Shown one piece after another: positions 35,170 to 42,130 of a stretch of DNA of 42,130 nucleotides (the stretch's first letter is position 1; the number at the start of each line of letters is the position of its first letter). The stretch is from Deltaproteobacteria bacterium (GTDB lineage: Bacteria > Myxococcota > Myxococcia > Myxococcales > 40CM-4-68-19). The notes under the pieces were generated by a model. The model saw only the letters and a program-made list of their open reading frames with translations. It did no database searches and was not told the origin of the DNA. Made by a program: the position numbers and the translations under genes. Location: NCBI GenBank assembly GCA_005879535.1, contig VBKI01000032.1, positions 1-42,130 on the forward strand, given 5' to 3'.

Positions 35170-36921
35170 TCATCGCCGCTGTTGGGCGATGAACGCGCGA
35201 ACATTTTCCTCAAGAACGTCAAGGGGAAGCGCGCCGCTCCCGAGCACTGCGTCATGAAAGGTGCGCACGTCGAACTTCGCTCCCAGCTCCTTTGACGCAA
35301 GCGCTCGCAGCTCCTTGAGCTTGAGCTCTCCGATCTTGTATGCGAGCGCCTGGCCAGGCATGACGATGTAGCGGTCGATCTCGACCACGATGTCGTGCTC
35401 GGTCTTGGCGGAGTTCTGGCGGAAGTAGTCGATCGCCTGGTCCCGGCTCCAGCCCAGCGCGTGCATCCCCGTGTCCACCACGAGACGGATCGCGCGCCAC
35501 ATCTCGTAAGTGAGCTGACCGAACTGCGAATAGGGGTCCTGGTACATCCCCAGCTCCGGCCCGAGGCTCTCTGCGTACAGCCCCCAGCCTTCGACGAAGG
35601 CGACGTAACGCGACGTCTTGCGGAACTCGGGCACCGACGTGAGCTCCTGGGAGATGGCGATCTGCAGATGATGGCCCGGCACCGACTCGTGGAGCGTCAG
35701 CGCCTCCATCTCCCACTTCGGTCGGGTATCCAGCTTGTACGTGTTGACGAAGTAGCTTCCCGGCCGATGCGCCTCCGGCGAGCCCTGGCGGTAGTACGCG
35801 GTCGTCTGCGAAGGTGCTGAAAAAGCAGGGATTTCCACGACTCCATAGGGCAGCCGCGGGAGCTTGCCGAAGAGGCGGGTCAGCTCCGGATCGATTCGCT
35901 TGGCGATGTCGCGGTACTCGCGGACCAGTTCGCGCGCATCGGTGAAGTAGAAGCGTGCGTCGGTCCGCAGGAAAGTGGCGAAGTCCGCGAGCGTCCCCTT
36001 GAAGCCGACGCGCGCCAGCACCTTCTCCATCTCGCCGCGGATCCGCTTCACCTCGGAAAGGCCGAGCTGGTGGATCTCGTGCGGCGTGAGCGAGGTGGTG
36101 GTCTCGCGCCGGACGCGCTCGAGGTACCAGTCGACGCCCTCCGGCAACGCCGAGAGCGCAACGGTTTCGCGGGCGTGCGGCAGGTATGCGGAGACGAAGT
36201 ACTCCCGCAGCTTCCGGTACGCAGGGACGATCTTCTCGCGGTAGATGCGCACGGCGTCCGTGCGCGCCTCTTCGGAAATCCCCTCCGGCAGCTTGGCGAA
36301 CGCCTTGAGCAGAGGGGCCTGCAGGGGATCCTCCGGCGTTTGCGCATCGAGCTGAGCGGCGACGTCGCGCAGGACCACGCGAGGGGAGACGACGCCAGTC
36401 TCCACTCCGCGCCGCAGTCGCGCCTCGACCTGCGCCATGCGCTGCGGAACGGCGTCGAGGCGCGCGACGATGTCCTGGTAGTCGCGCGCGGTGCGCGCCG
36501 GCATGATGTCCAGCGTGCTCGAGAGGTACTGCGGTCCGGCGAGCTGCGTGATGGCGAGCAGCTCGCGGGGAAAGCGCTGCGCGGCGAGGTCGTCGTCGAC
36601 GTCGCGGCGGAAGAGGTCGTAGTTGACCTGATCCTGCGCGTCGACCTTCCTGCGGTCGATGGCGGAGAGCGCCTGGCCGAGCGACACCGTCTCGTGCTTG
36701 CGTCGCTCGATGGCCTCGAGCGATTCGTCGGTCCAGCGGTTGTTGTAACCGGCGACGCCGCGCGAGGTCGCGAGCTCGGGATGCTCGGCGTTGTCGTACT
36801 GCCACGCCAGATCGAAGAGCCGGTGGAGCTTCTGCGGGTCCTTCGCCTTGCTGCGGGCGAGCTCGGCGAGCGATTCCTGGAAGGGTGTAGCGGCGGCGAG
36901 AACGAGAACGAGAGCGAGCAT
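35170..36921 (-). CDS. DUF885 family metallopeptidase (paralogue 2)
   Basis: A 583-residue member of the same family as the gene at 31488-33263. The signal peptide is short (MLALVLVLAAATPF). The zinc motif HESVPGHHLQ, the following VAFVEGWGLYAESLG, LTPHEIHQLGLSEV, and the C-terminal PGQALAYKIGELKLKELR all match. It starts nine bases behind the thioesterase gene, so it is co-transcribed. Two differing family members within 6 kb suggest duplication followed by divergence. Confidence 0.88.
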   Translation of the reverse strand: MLALVLVLAAATPFQESLAELARSKAKDPQKLHRLFDLAWQYDNAEHPELATSRGVAGYNNRWTDESLEAIERRKHETVSLGQALSAIDRRKVDAQDQVNYDLFRRDVDDDLAAQRFPRELLAITQLAGPQYLSSTLDIMPARTARDYQDIVARLDAVPQRMAQVEARLRRGVETGVVSPRVVLRDVAAQLDAQTPEDPLQAPLLKAFAKLPEGISEEARTDAVRIYREKIVPAYRKLREYFVSAYLPHARETVALSALPEGVDWYLERVRRETTTSLTPHEIHQLGLSEVKRIRGEMEKVLARVGFKGTLADFATFLRTDARFYFTDARELVREYRDIAKRIDPELTRLFGKLPRLPYGVVEIPAFSAPSQTTAYYRQGSPEAHRPGSYFVNTYKLDTRPKWEMEALTLHESVPGHHLQIAISQELTSVPEFRKTSRYVAFVEGWGLYAESLGPELGMYQDPYSQFGQLTYEMWRAIRLVVDTGMHALGWSRDQAIDYFRQNSAKTEHDIVVEIDRYIVMPGQALAYKIGELKLKELRALASKELGAKFDVRTFHDAVLGSGALPLDVLEENVRAFIAQQRR

Positions 36922-36930
36922 CCGCGCACC

Positions 36931-37806
36931 CTACTTGCGCGTCACCCGCCGCATCAACCCTTCCTGCGCGACACTGGCGACGAGCCGTCCCGCGCGGTCG
37001 TGGATCAAGCCGCGGGCGAGGCCGCGCGCGCCCTGCGCGGAAGGGCTGTCCATCGTGTACAGCAACCACTCGTCGACGCGCGCGGGTCGGTGGAACCACA
37101 TCGCGTGATCGATGCTCGCCAGGATGGTCTCCCCGCGCATCCAGCTGACACCGTGGGGACGGAGAGCGGTCGGAATCAGATTGTAGTCGGATGCGTAGGT
37201 CAGCATGCAGGTGTGCAGCAGCGGATCGTCCGGCATCCGGTCCACGGCCCGGAGCCAGAATGCCTGGCGCGGCTCGGCGACGCGCGGCTTGAGCGGGTTC
37301 CATGGATGGACCGGGCGGAACTCGATCGCCCGCGGCCGCAGCAGCGTCTCACGCAAGCGCTCCGGCAGCTCCACGCCTGACTCCGCCAACCAGCGATCGC
37401 GGGTCTCTTCGCTGGTGGGCAGCGACTCGGGCGGCGGCACCTGCGGCATCTGGTCCTGGTGCTCCAACCCGGGCTCGGCGACGTGGAACGAAGCGAGCAT
37501 CGACAAGATGGGCTGGCCGTGCTGGATGGCCTGCACGCGTCTTGCCGTGAAGCTGCGTCCGTCGCGGATCCGATCGACTTCGTAGACGATGGGCGCGGCC
37601 ATGTCGCCCGGGAGCAAAAAATACGCGTGCAGCGAATGCGGGGCGCGGCCCTCCACCGTGCGCGTCGCCGCCACCAGCGCCTGTCCGATGACCTGGCCGC
37701 CGAAGACGCTCTTTCCGCCCAGATCGCTGGACTGACCGCGGAAGAGGTTCACCTCGAGCGGCTCGAGATCGAGCTGGCGGATCAGGTCGGCGAGCGCGGG
37801 GTCCAT
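36931..37806 (-). CDS. tesB: Acyl-CoA thioesterase II (TesB)
   Basis: Cytosolic double-hotdog thioesterase hydrolysing acyl-CoA, 291 residues. N-terminal landmarks are GGKSVFGGQVIGQALVAA and HSLHAYFLLPGD. The second hotdog has YASDYNLIPTAL (active-site Asp), ASIDHAMWFHRP (family Thr/Ser position) and a terminal VASVAQEGLMRRV with the catalytic Gln. First gene of a three-gene minus-strand run. It shares a 106-base divergent gap (37807-37912) with the penicillin-acylase gene. Why a lipid enzyme heads a peptidase operon is not clear. Confidence 0.93.
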   Translation of the reverse strand: MDPALADLIRQLDLEPLEVNLFRGQSSDLGGKSVFGGQVIGQALVAATRTVEGRAPHSLHAYFLLPGDMAAPIVYEVDRIRDGRSFTARRVQAIQHGQPILSMLASFHVAEPGLEHQDQMPQVPPPESLPTSEETRDRWLAESGVELPERLRETLLRPRAIEFRPVHPWNPLKPRVAEPRQAFWLRAVDRMPDDPLLHTCMLTYASDYNLIPTALRPHGVSWMRGETILASIDHAMWFHRPARVDEWLLYTMDSPSAQGARGLARGLIHDRAGRLVASVAQEGLMRRVTRK

Positions 37807-37912
37807 CGGAACATTGTCCTACGATAGTTGACACCGGGCGACTTCCAAGGAAAAGGAGAGAACCCGACAGTTCTGTGGCCACTCCTGCAGCCCCACTTTC
37901 ATGGAGACGTCG

Positions 37913-40855
37913 ATGCGCACTCGGATGTTGGCGGCGGTGTACGCAGTCCTCGCTGCCTGCGCGGGAAGCGAGCCTCAGCCGACACTCACGATCACTCCGT
38001 CTGGAAACCAGACCGCATCCGGTCCGGTGACCATCACCGCCGGGCCGGTGGAGCTCGCCAACGAAGTGACGTGGTCGACCACCGTTCCCGGAACGATCTC
38101 CGGCGACAAGGGGCCGTCGGTGGTGTACCACCCGCCGCCTTCGACGCAGCCGGTGACGGTCACCGCCGCGGCGCGGGGGCAGACGAAGACCGTGACGTTC
38201 ACCACGCAGGGCACGGCGCTTCCGGGGCACACCGTCACTGGCCTGACCGGGAACGTCGACGTGACGTACGATCAGTACGACATCCCGCACATCTTCTGCG
38301 CGAACCAGAACGACTGCTACGCGGTGCAGGGCTACATCCAGGCACAGGACCGGCTGTTCCAGATGGATCTGTTCCGGCGGATCGCGCGGGGAAAGCTCGC
38401 CGAGCTGGTCGGTTCGGTGCAGCTCGGACAGGACAAGCAAATCCTCACCCTGTTCGTTACGCGGGACGCCAATCGGATCGAGAACAAGCTGGTCGCAGCG
38501 CTGGACGCCTCGACGAGGGCCAAGCTGGACGCCTTCGCCAGCGGGGTGAACGCCTATATCGCCTTCCTCAAGCAGAACGTCGCGTTGATGCCGCAGGAGT
38601 ATGCCCAGATCTCGGCGGCCATCACGCCCAACGACATCCTCGATTGGTTGCCCGAGGACACGCTCGCCGTTGGCCGGCTGCAGCAGTTCCAGCTCTCGGA
38701 AACGATCGAGGAGGAAACTGCGTATGGCCTCTTTGGCCAGACGTTTTCGGTCATCCATCCCGAACAAGGGCGGATCAACGCGTACATCCGCCCGGTGCAG
38801 CCGATCCAGGGCTTCACGCTCGCGCCGGACGACTCCTCGGTACCGCACATTCCCGCTCGGCCAGCGCCGGGAATGAATGGCGACCTCACGGCGTGGCTGC
38901 CTGCCCTGGCCGAAATCCATGGCCGCATGAGCGAGATGAAAGCCACGTTCGGCTCGATCAGCGAGGGAGCGGGCTCGAACAACTGGGCGGTTGATGCCGC
39001 GCATTCCGCGAATGGCCAGGCGCTGGTGGCGAACGATCCCCACTTGTCGCTGCAGTATCCGCCGTTGTTCCATCTGGCAGGCCTGACCGCGAGCGACAGC
39101 AGCGGTCTCAATCTCCTGGGCGGCGCCTTTCCCGGCATTCCCGGCGCGCTGATCGGCAGGGGCAAGCACGTCGCCTGGGGGGCCACCGTCGTGGGCTACG
39201 ACGTAACCGATCTGTACCAGGATACGCTCGCCAGTTGCGGATTGCCCGTGCCGTGCGTGAACGGCGTGCCACTTGCGGTGGCCACGTATTCCATCAAGGT
39301 CCGCGGCGGCTCGGACGTTCCGTTCCAGGTCCTGATCGTGCGCCAGCACGGTCCGATCATCGCGCAGGTAGACTCGACGCACGTCATCAGCATGCGCTGG
39401 ACCGGCCACGAGACGACCCAGGACATCAAGGCATTTCTCGATCTCGACAACGCCGACGCTGTGGGCGATCTCTCGGCAGCCGGGAACAGCGCGTTTGCCG
39501 CTCTGAAAAACTACTCTGTCGGCGCGCAGAATTTCGTCCTGGCTGACGACGCCGGGAACATCGGCTACGACCCCCACGCGATCGTACCTTTGCGTCCGTG
39601 GGCCACGACGCGCTTCCCGTGGCTGCCGCTTCCCGGTGACGGAACTGCAGAATGGGGCGCAGGCAGCGGCGCGGACTGCGTGACGGCGCCGGCGGTTCCC
39701 GGGCCGTGCTGGGTGCCGGACAACCAGCTGCCGAGGGGAGTCAATCCCTTCAAGGGGTACTACGCAACGGCGAACAGCGATCCGGCAGGGTACACCGGTC
39801 ACACATTCAGCCCGTTCGGAAGCTCTATCGACTCGTCGTTGTATTCCTACCTCAGCTTCGATTGGTCCGATCCCACCGACGTCCGTTACGCGCGCATCGC
39901 GGACGTTCTGCGCACGAAGACCACCGGCGGCGGCAAGGTCTCGCTGGACGACATCCAGAAGCTCCAGAGCGATCATGCCGTGCTTCTCGCCAAGCTGTTC
40001 GAGCCGCTCTACCCGTCCACGGCGGTGGTCAACCAGGTGAATTACACCAGCGCGCGCGGCCTGCTGACGCAATGGGGAAGCGATAATTACGACTGCCCCA
40101 CGGGTTTGACGGGAATGGATCCGAAGAGCGCGGCCGTCACCGATGCCACGCAGCTCAGGGACTCCGCTGCCTGCCTTCTCTTCCACACCTTCCTACAGAA
40201 GTTGCTGCACAACGTCTTCGACGACGACTTCGCCGTGGTCTCGGCGGCGACGGGCCAGTCGTTCTCCGGCAATACCGGCGCGGAGATTCGCGCCATCCTC
40301 TACATGCTCCAGGCGGCGACGCCGTCGTCGGACACGCATTTCTGCGACGACGTCGACAGGACCTTCGATCCGTCGAAGACCAAGGCCCATACCTGTCAGG
40401 AGCAGGCGATTACGGCGCTCCTCACCGCTTACGGCACGCTGCAGACGGCCTACGGCACCGACACGACGAAGTGGCTCTGGGGCAGGGTGCATACGCTGAC
40501 GACGCAGAGCGCGGCGGCCCCGCTCATCGCCGGCGCCTTCTCGGGCGGTCCGTATGCGCGTCCTGGCGGCGCGCTGACGGTGGACGTCGGCAATCCGAAT
40601 TCTTCGCAGTCCAGCCCGCTGGCGTTTGCCTATTCGAGCGGATCGAACCTGCGGTTCATCTCCGTCATGGATCCGGCCGCGGCCAACGCGCAGGTGAAGA
40701 TGCAGCTTCCGGGTCCCGAGCGTGACGCCCCCGCCGTGCTCACGAACACGCTGACGCTGCTCAACATGTACGTGCTGAACCAGTACTTCGACTTCCTCTA
40801 CGGACACCAGGTCGACAACAAGGGCCTCTCCACGCAGAGGTTCACCGCCCCATGA
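37913..40855 (+). CDS. Penicillin acylase family protein, lipoprotein
   Basis: A 980-residue Ntn-hydrolase precursor of the penicillin/acyl-homoserine-lactone acylase family. MRTRMLAAVYAVLAAC is a lipoprotein signal with Cys16. An Ig-like domain (about 25-100: ITPSGNQTASGPVTI, VVYHPPPS) comes before the acylase. The alpha part has VTYDQYDIPHIFCAN and IQAQDRLFQMDLFRR. The maturation site is EGAGSNNWAV, whose Ser would become the N-terminal nucleophile, followed by ANDPHLSLQYPP. The C-terminal beta part includes LPLPGDGTAEWG. ATG 37913 follows GGAG with good spacing; ATG 37901 lacks one. Possible roles are quorum-signal or lipopeptide degradation; the substrate cannot be told from sequence. Coupled to the next gene by ATGA. 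Confidence 0.88.
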   Translation: MRTRMLAAVYAVLAACAGSEPQPTLTITPSGNQTASGPVTITAGPVELANEVTWSTTVPGTISGDKGPSVVYHPPPSTQPVTVTAAARGQTKTVTFTTQGTALPGHTVTGLTGNVDVTYDQYDIPHIFCANQNDCYAVQGYIQAQDRLFQMDLFRRIARGKLAELVGSVQLGQDKQILTLFVTRDANRIENKLVAALDASTRAKLDAFASGVNAYIAFLKQNVALMPQEYAQISAAITPNDILDWLPEDTLAVGRLQQFQLSETIEEETAYGLFGQTFSVIHPEQGRINAYIRPVQPIQGFTLAPDDSSVPHIPARPAPGMNGDLTAWLPALAEIHGRMSEMKATFGSISEGAGSNNWAVDAAHSANGQALVANDPHLSLQYPPLFHLAGLTASDSSGLNLLGGAFPGIPGALIGRGKHVAWGATVVGYDVTDLYQDTLASCGLPVPCVNGVPLAVATYSIKVRGGSDVPFQVLIVRQHGPIIAQVDSTHVISMRWTGHETTQDIKAFLDLDNADAVGDLSAAGNSAFAALKNYSVGAQNFVLADDAGNIGYDPHAIVPLRPWATTRFPWLPLPGDGTAEWGAGSGADCVTAPAVPGPCWVPDNQLPRGVNPFKGYYATANSDPAGYTGHTFSPFGSSIDSSLYSYLSFDWSDPTDVRYARIADVLRTKTTGGGKVSLDDIQKLQSDHAVLLAKLFEPLYPSTAVVNQVNYTSARGLLTQWGSDNYDCPTGLTGMDPKSAAVTDATQLRDSAACLLFHTFLQKLLHNVFDDDFAVVSAATGQSFSGNTGAEIRAILYMLQAATPSSDTHFCDDVDRTFDPSKTKAHTCQEQAITALLTAYGTLQTAYGTDTTKWLWGRVHTLTTQSAAAPLIAGAFSGGPYARPGGALTVDVGNPNSSQSSPLAFAYSSGSNLRFISVMDPAAANAQVKMQLPGPERDAPAVLTNTLTLLNMYVLNQYFDFLYGHQVDNKGLSTQRFTAP

Positions 40856-42130
40856 CCATGCCCAAGACGCGCGCTCTCGTCGTACTCGCCCTCGCGGCCG
40901 CCTGCGGCGAGCCTGGGAACGTTCCGCAGACGGCGGCACAGCCCGCCGTCACGGCGGTCTTCGATCCGACCACTGCGAGCATTCCGCTTCCGAACGACCT
41001 CGCGCGGGCGCCGGCTCCTCCCGGAACGCCGGCCCTTCCCGCGGCGCAGCAGGAGCTTCTCAATCTCTTCAACTCCCAGGGAGGCTTTCCCAGCGACCAG
41101 GAGCTGCCGGTCACCATCTCGCTGGTCAAGACCACCGTCGGACAGAGCGGAGTCGCTACCAAAACTGCCCCCACCTTCGACCCGGCGAGCGTGAACGCGG
41201 GGAACCTGGTCGTGTTCCTGAAGACGGCGACGTCGGGCGGGCTCGTCGCCATCGATCCGATCACGGACGCCAACTACGTCTCTGCCGGAGATCATGGCGT
41301 CCTCAGCATCCACAACCGCAATCGCGCGCCTTGGGCACCCGGCCAGTACGTCGTCGGCCTTCGCGGCGGGCCCAACGGGGTCAAGACGAAGGAGGGCGAG
41401 GAGATCCACGCCGCGCCGACGTTCTATTTCGTCGCACAGGGGCACAAGCTGGTCACCGATCAGGATCTCGCGGCCATTCGCGCACAGACAGGGTCGGAAG
41501 CAGAAGCGCAGGCGGCAGCGGCGCAGCTCAATGCGCTCATCGACGCCTACACCCTGGGCGGAGTCTATACAGCGGTGAACCAGGTCTTCCCGCACGAGGA
41601 GCTCGCGGCGCTGACGGCCTTCACCGTCGCGCCCGTCACCGCGACGGTGGTCGAAGTGGATCCGGGGCGCGGGATCGTCCCGCTCCCGATCGATCTTCTC
41701 CGCGATCCATCGACGGGGAAGCTGACGCCGCTCGCGGCGTGCACCCTCGCCGGGGGAACACTGAGCGCGCAGGGCGCGTGCTCGAGCGCGGCGGCAGCCG
41801 GGTTCGCGGCGCTCGACGGTTTCTCGACCACCGGAATGATCCTGGCGCAGACTTCGGACCTGATCACCGCCAGCACGGTGACCTCGAGCACGGTGCAGCT
41901 CTGGGAGATCCCGACGTCAGGCGCGCCCGTGCAGGTCAGTCCGACGACCTACATCACCGAGCCGGTCGAGGTGACGCAGTCCGGTTTCTCGCCGGCCATC
42001 GCGCTGCAGCCCGCCGGCGCCACGGCGGCGGACCCGACGTCGGTCTTTCGCACGCGGCCGCTGAAGGACAACACGGATTACGCCGTGGTGATCTCCGACG
42101 GCGTGAAGGACAAGACGGGGGCGTCCATCG
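40852..42130 (+). CDS. VolA/Pla-1-like lipoprotein (C-terminus beyond window)
   Basis: A lipoprotein, MTMPKTRALVVLALAAAC with lipidated Cys near 18, running off the right edge (426 codons seen). The N-terminal domain AVFDPTTASIPLPNDLAR, PWAPGQYVVGLRGG, and GRGIVPLPIDLLRDPSTGKL, TTGMILAQTSD, FRTRPLKDNTDYAVVISDGV recall the N-terminal part of VolA/Pla-1-like surface lipases, whose alpha/beta-hydrolase domain would lie beyond the window. Its ATG overlaps the acylase stop (ATGA), so the two are translationally coupled and probably work together on a lipid or acyl substrate outside the cell. The hydrolase part is not visible, so the enzyme class is inferred. Confidence 0.7.
   Translation, partial: MTMPKTRALVVLALAAACGEPGNVPQTAAQPAVTAVFDPTTASIPLPNDLARAPAPPGTPALPAAQQELLNLFNSQGGFPSDQELPVTISLVKTTVGQSGVATKTAPTFDPASVNAGNLVVFLKTATSGGLVAIDPITDANYVSAGDHGVLSIHNRNRAPWAPGQYVVGLRGGPNGVKTKEGEEIHAAPTFYFVAQGHKLVTDQDLAAIRAQTGSEAEAQAAAAQLNALIDAYTLGGVYTAVNQVFPHEELAALTAFTVAPVTATVVEVDPGRGIVPLPIDLLRDPSTGKLTPLAACTLAGGTLSAQGACSSAAAAGFAALDGFSTTGMILAQTSDLITASTVTSSTVQLWEIPTSGAPVQVSPTTYITEPVEVTQSGFSPAIALQPAGATAADPTSVFRTRPLKDNTDYAVVISDGVKDKTGASI

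Noticed and set aside
37828-37833. Perfect TTGACA upstream of the penicillin acylase gene
   Set aside because: No TAnnnT box at 15-19 bases downstream (sequence there is AAGGAAAAGG), so I do not call a promoter.
37349-40186. Antisense frame of 945 codons opposite the penicillin acylase gene
   Set aside because: Covers two real genes of different frames; repetitive Arg/Gly/Val composition and no signal or domain.

Overview
The window is GC-rich chromosomal DNA (roughly two-thirds G+C by eye) from a Gram-negative bacterium. Several features point to Myxococcota or a related deltaproteobacterial lineage: lipoproteins with Asp-Gly-Gly/Asp-Ala-Gly linkers and DC-x-C cysteine clusters, a Ser/Thr kinase of the kinase-AAA-repeat type, DUF885 metallopeptidases, and dense operons joined by ATGA overlaps. 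This placement is inference from gene content. No rRNA, tRNA, CRISPR array or insertion sequence was found.

Layout. (1) 1-3444, minus strand: start of a urea ABC transport operon, urtA - outer-membrane porin - urtB (cut by the window edge), behind a sigma-54-like -24/-12 element and a cluster of CGACGA-type palindromes. (2) 3738-5580, minus: a Ser/Thr kinase gene with a large out-of-frame internal deletion, bracketed by two copies of an 18-bp palindromic sequence. (3) 5713-16669, plus: a promoter, a Leu/Val/Ile-rich leader peptide and an intrinsic-terminator attenuator. They precede nine tightly coupled genes (ilvB-ilvN-leuA-leuC-leuD-leuB-ilvD-ilvC-ilvE) that cover valine and leucine synthesis and the common ilv steps of isoleucine. 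The ilvC product lacks about 21 residues found in the family. (4) 16728-17378, plus: a Cu/Zn superoxide dismutase lipoprotein. (5) 17400-18500: a lower-GC patch with three small minus-strand genes of uncertain role and a duplicated gene tail. (6) 18502-19612, minus: a lipoprotein with a broken C-terminal frame.

(7) 19779-29457, plus: a five-gene cellulose operon, bcsQ-bcsA-bcsB-bcsZ-bcsC, every gene overlapping the next, closed by a hairpin. BcsQ has an eroded P-loop and the BcsA PilZ motif has a Ser-to-Gly change. (8) 29558-30878, plus: a two-gene redox module, a lipoprotein with a CX6CH motif and a protein with two complete Rieske domains. (9) 30885-37806, mostly minus: a CHRD lipoprotein, two DUF885 metallopeptidases, a LysM/M74 murein endopeptidase and a TesB thioesterase, with one outer-membrane-type protein on the plus strand. 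(10) 37913-end, plus: a penicillin-acylase-family lipoprotein translationally coupled to a VolA/Pla-1-like lipoprotein that runs off the window.

The strongest candidates for new biology are the multi-amino-acid attenuator, the tandem-Rieske/CX6CH pair, the ilvC internal deletion, and the palindromes linked to sigma-54-like elements. All assignments rest on reading motifs and translations; no database search was run.
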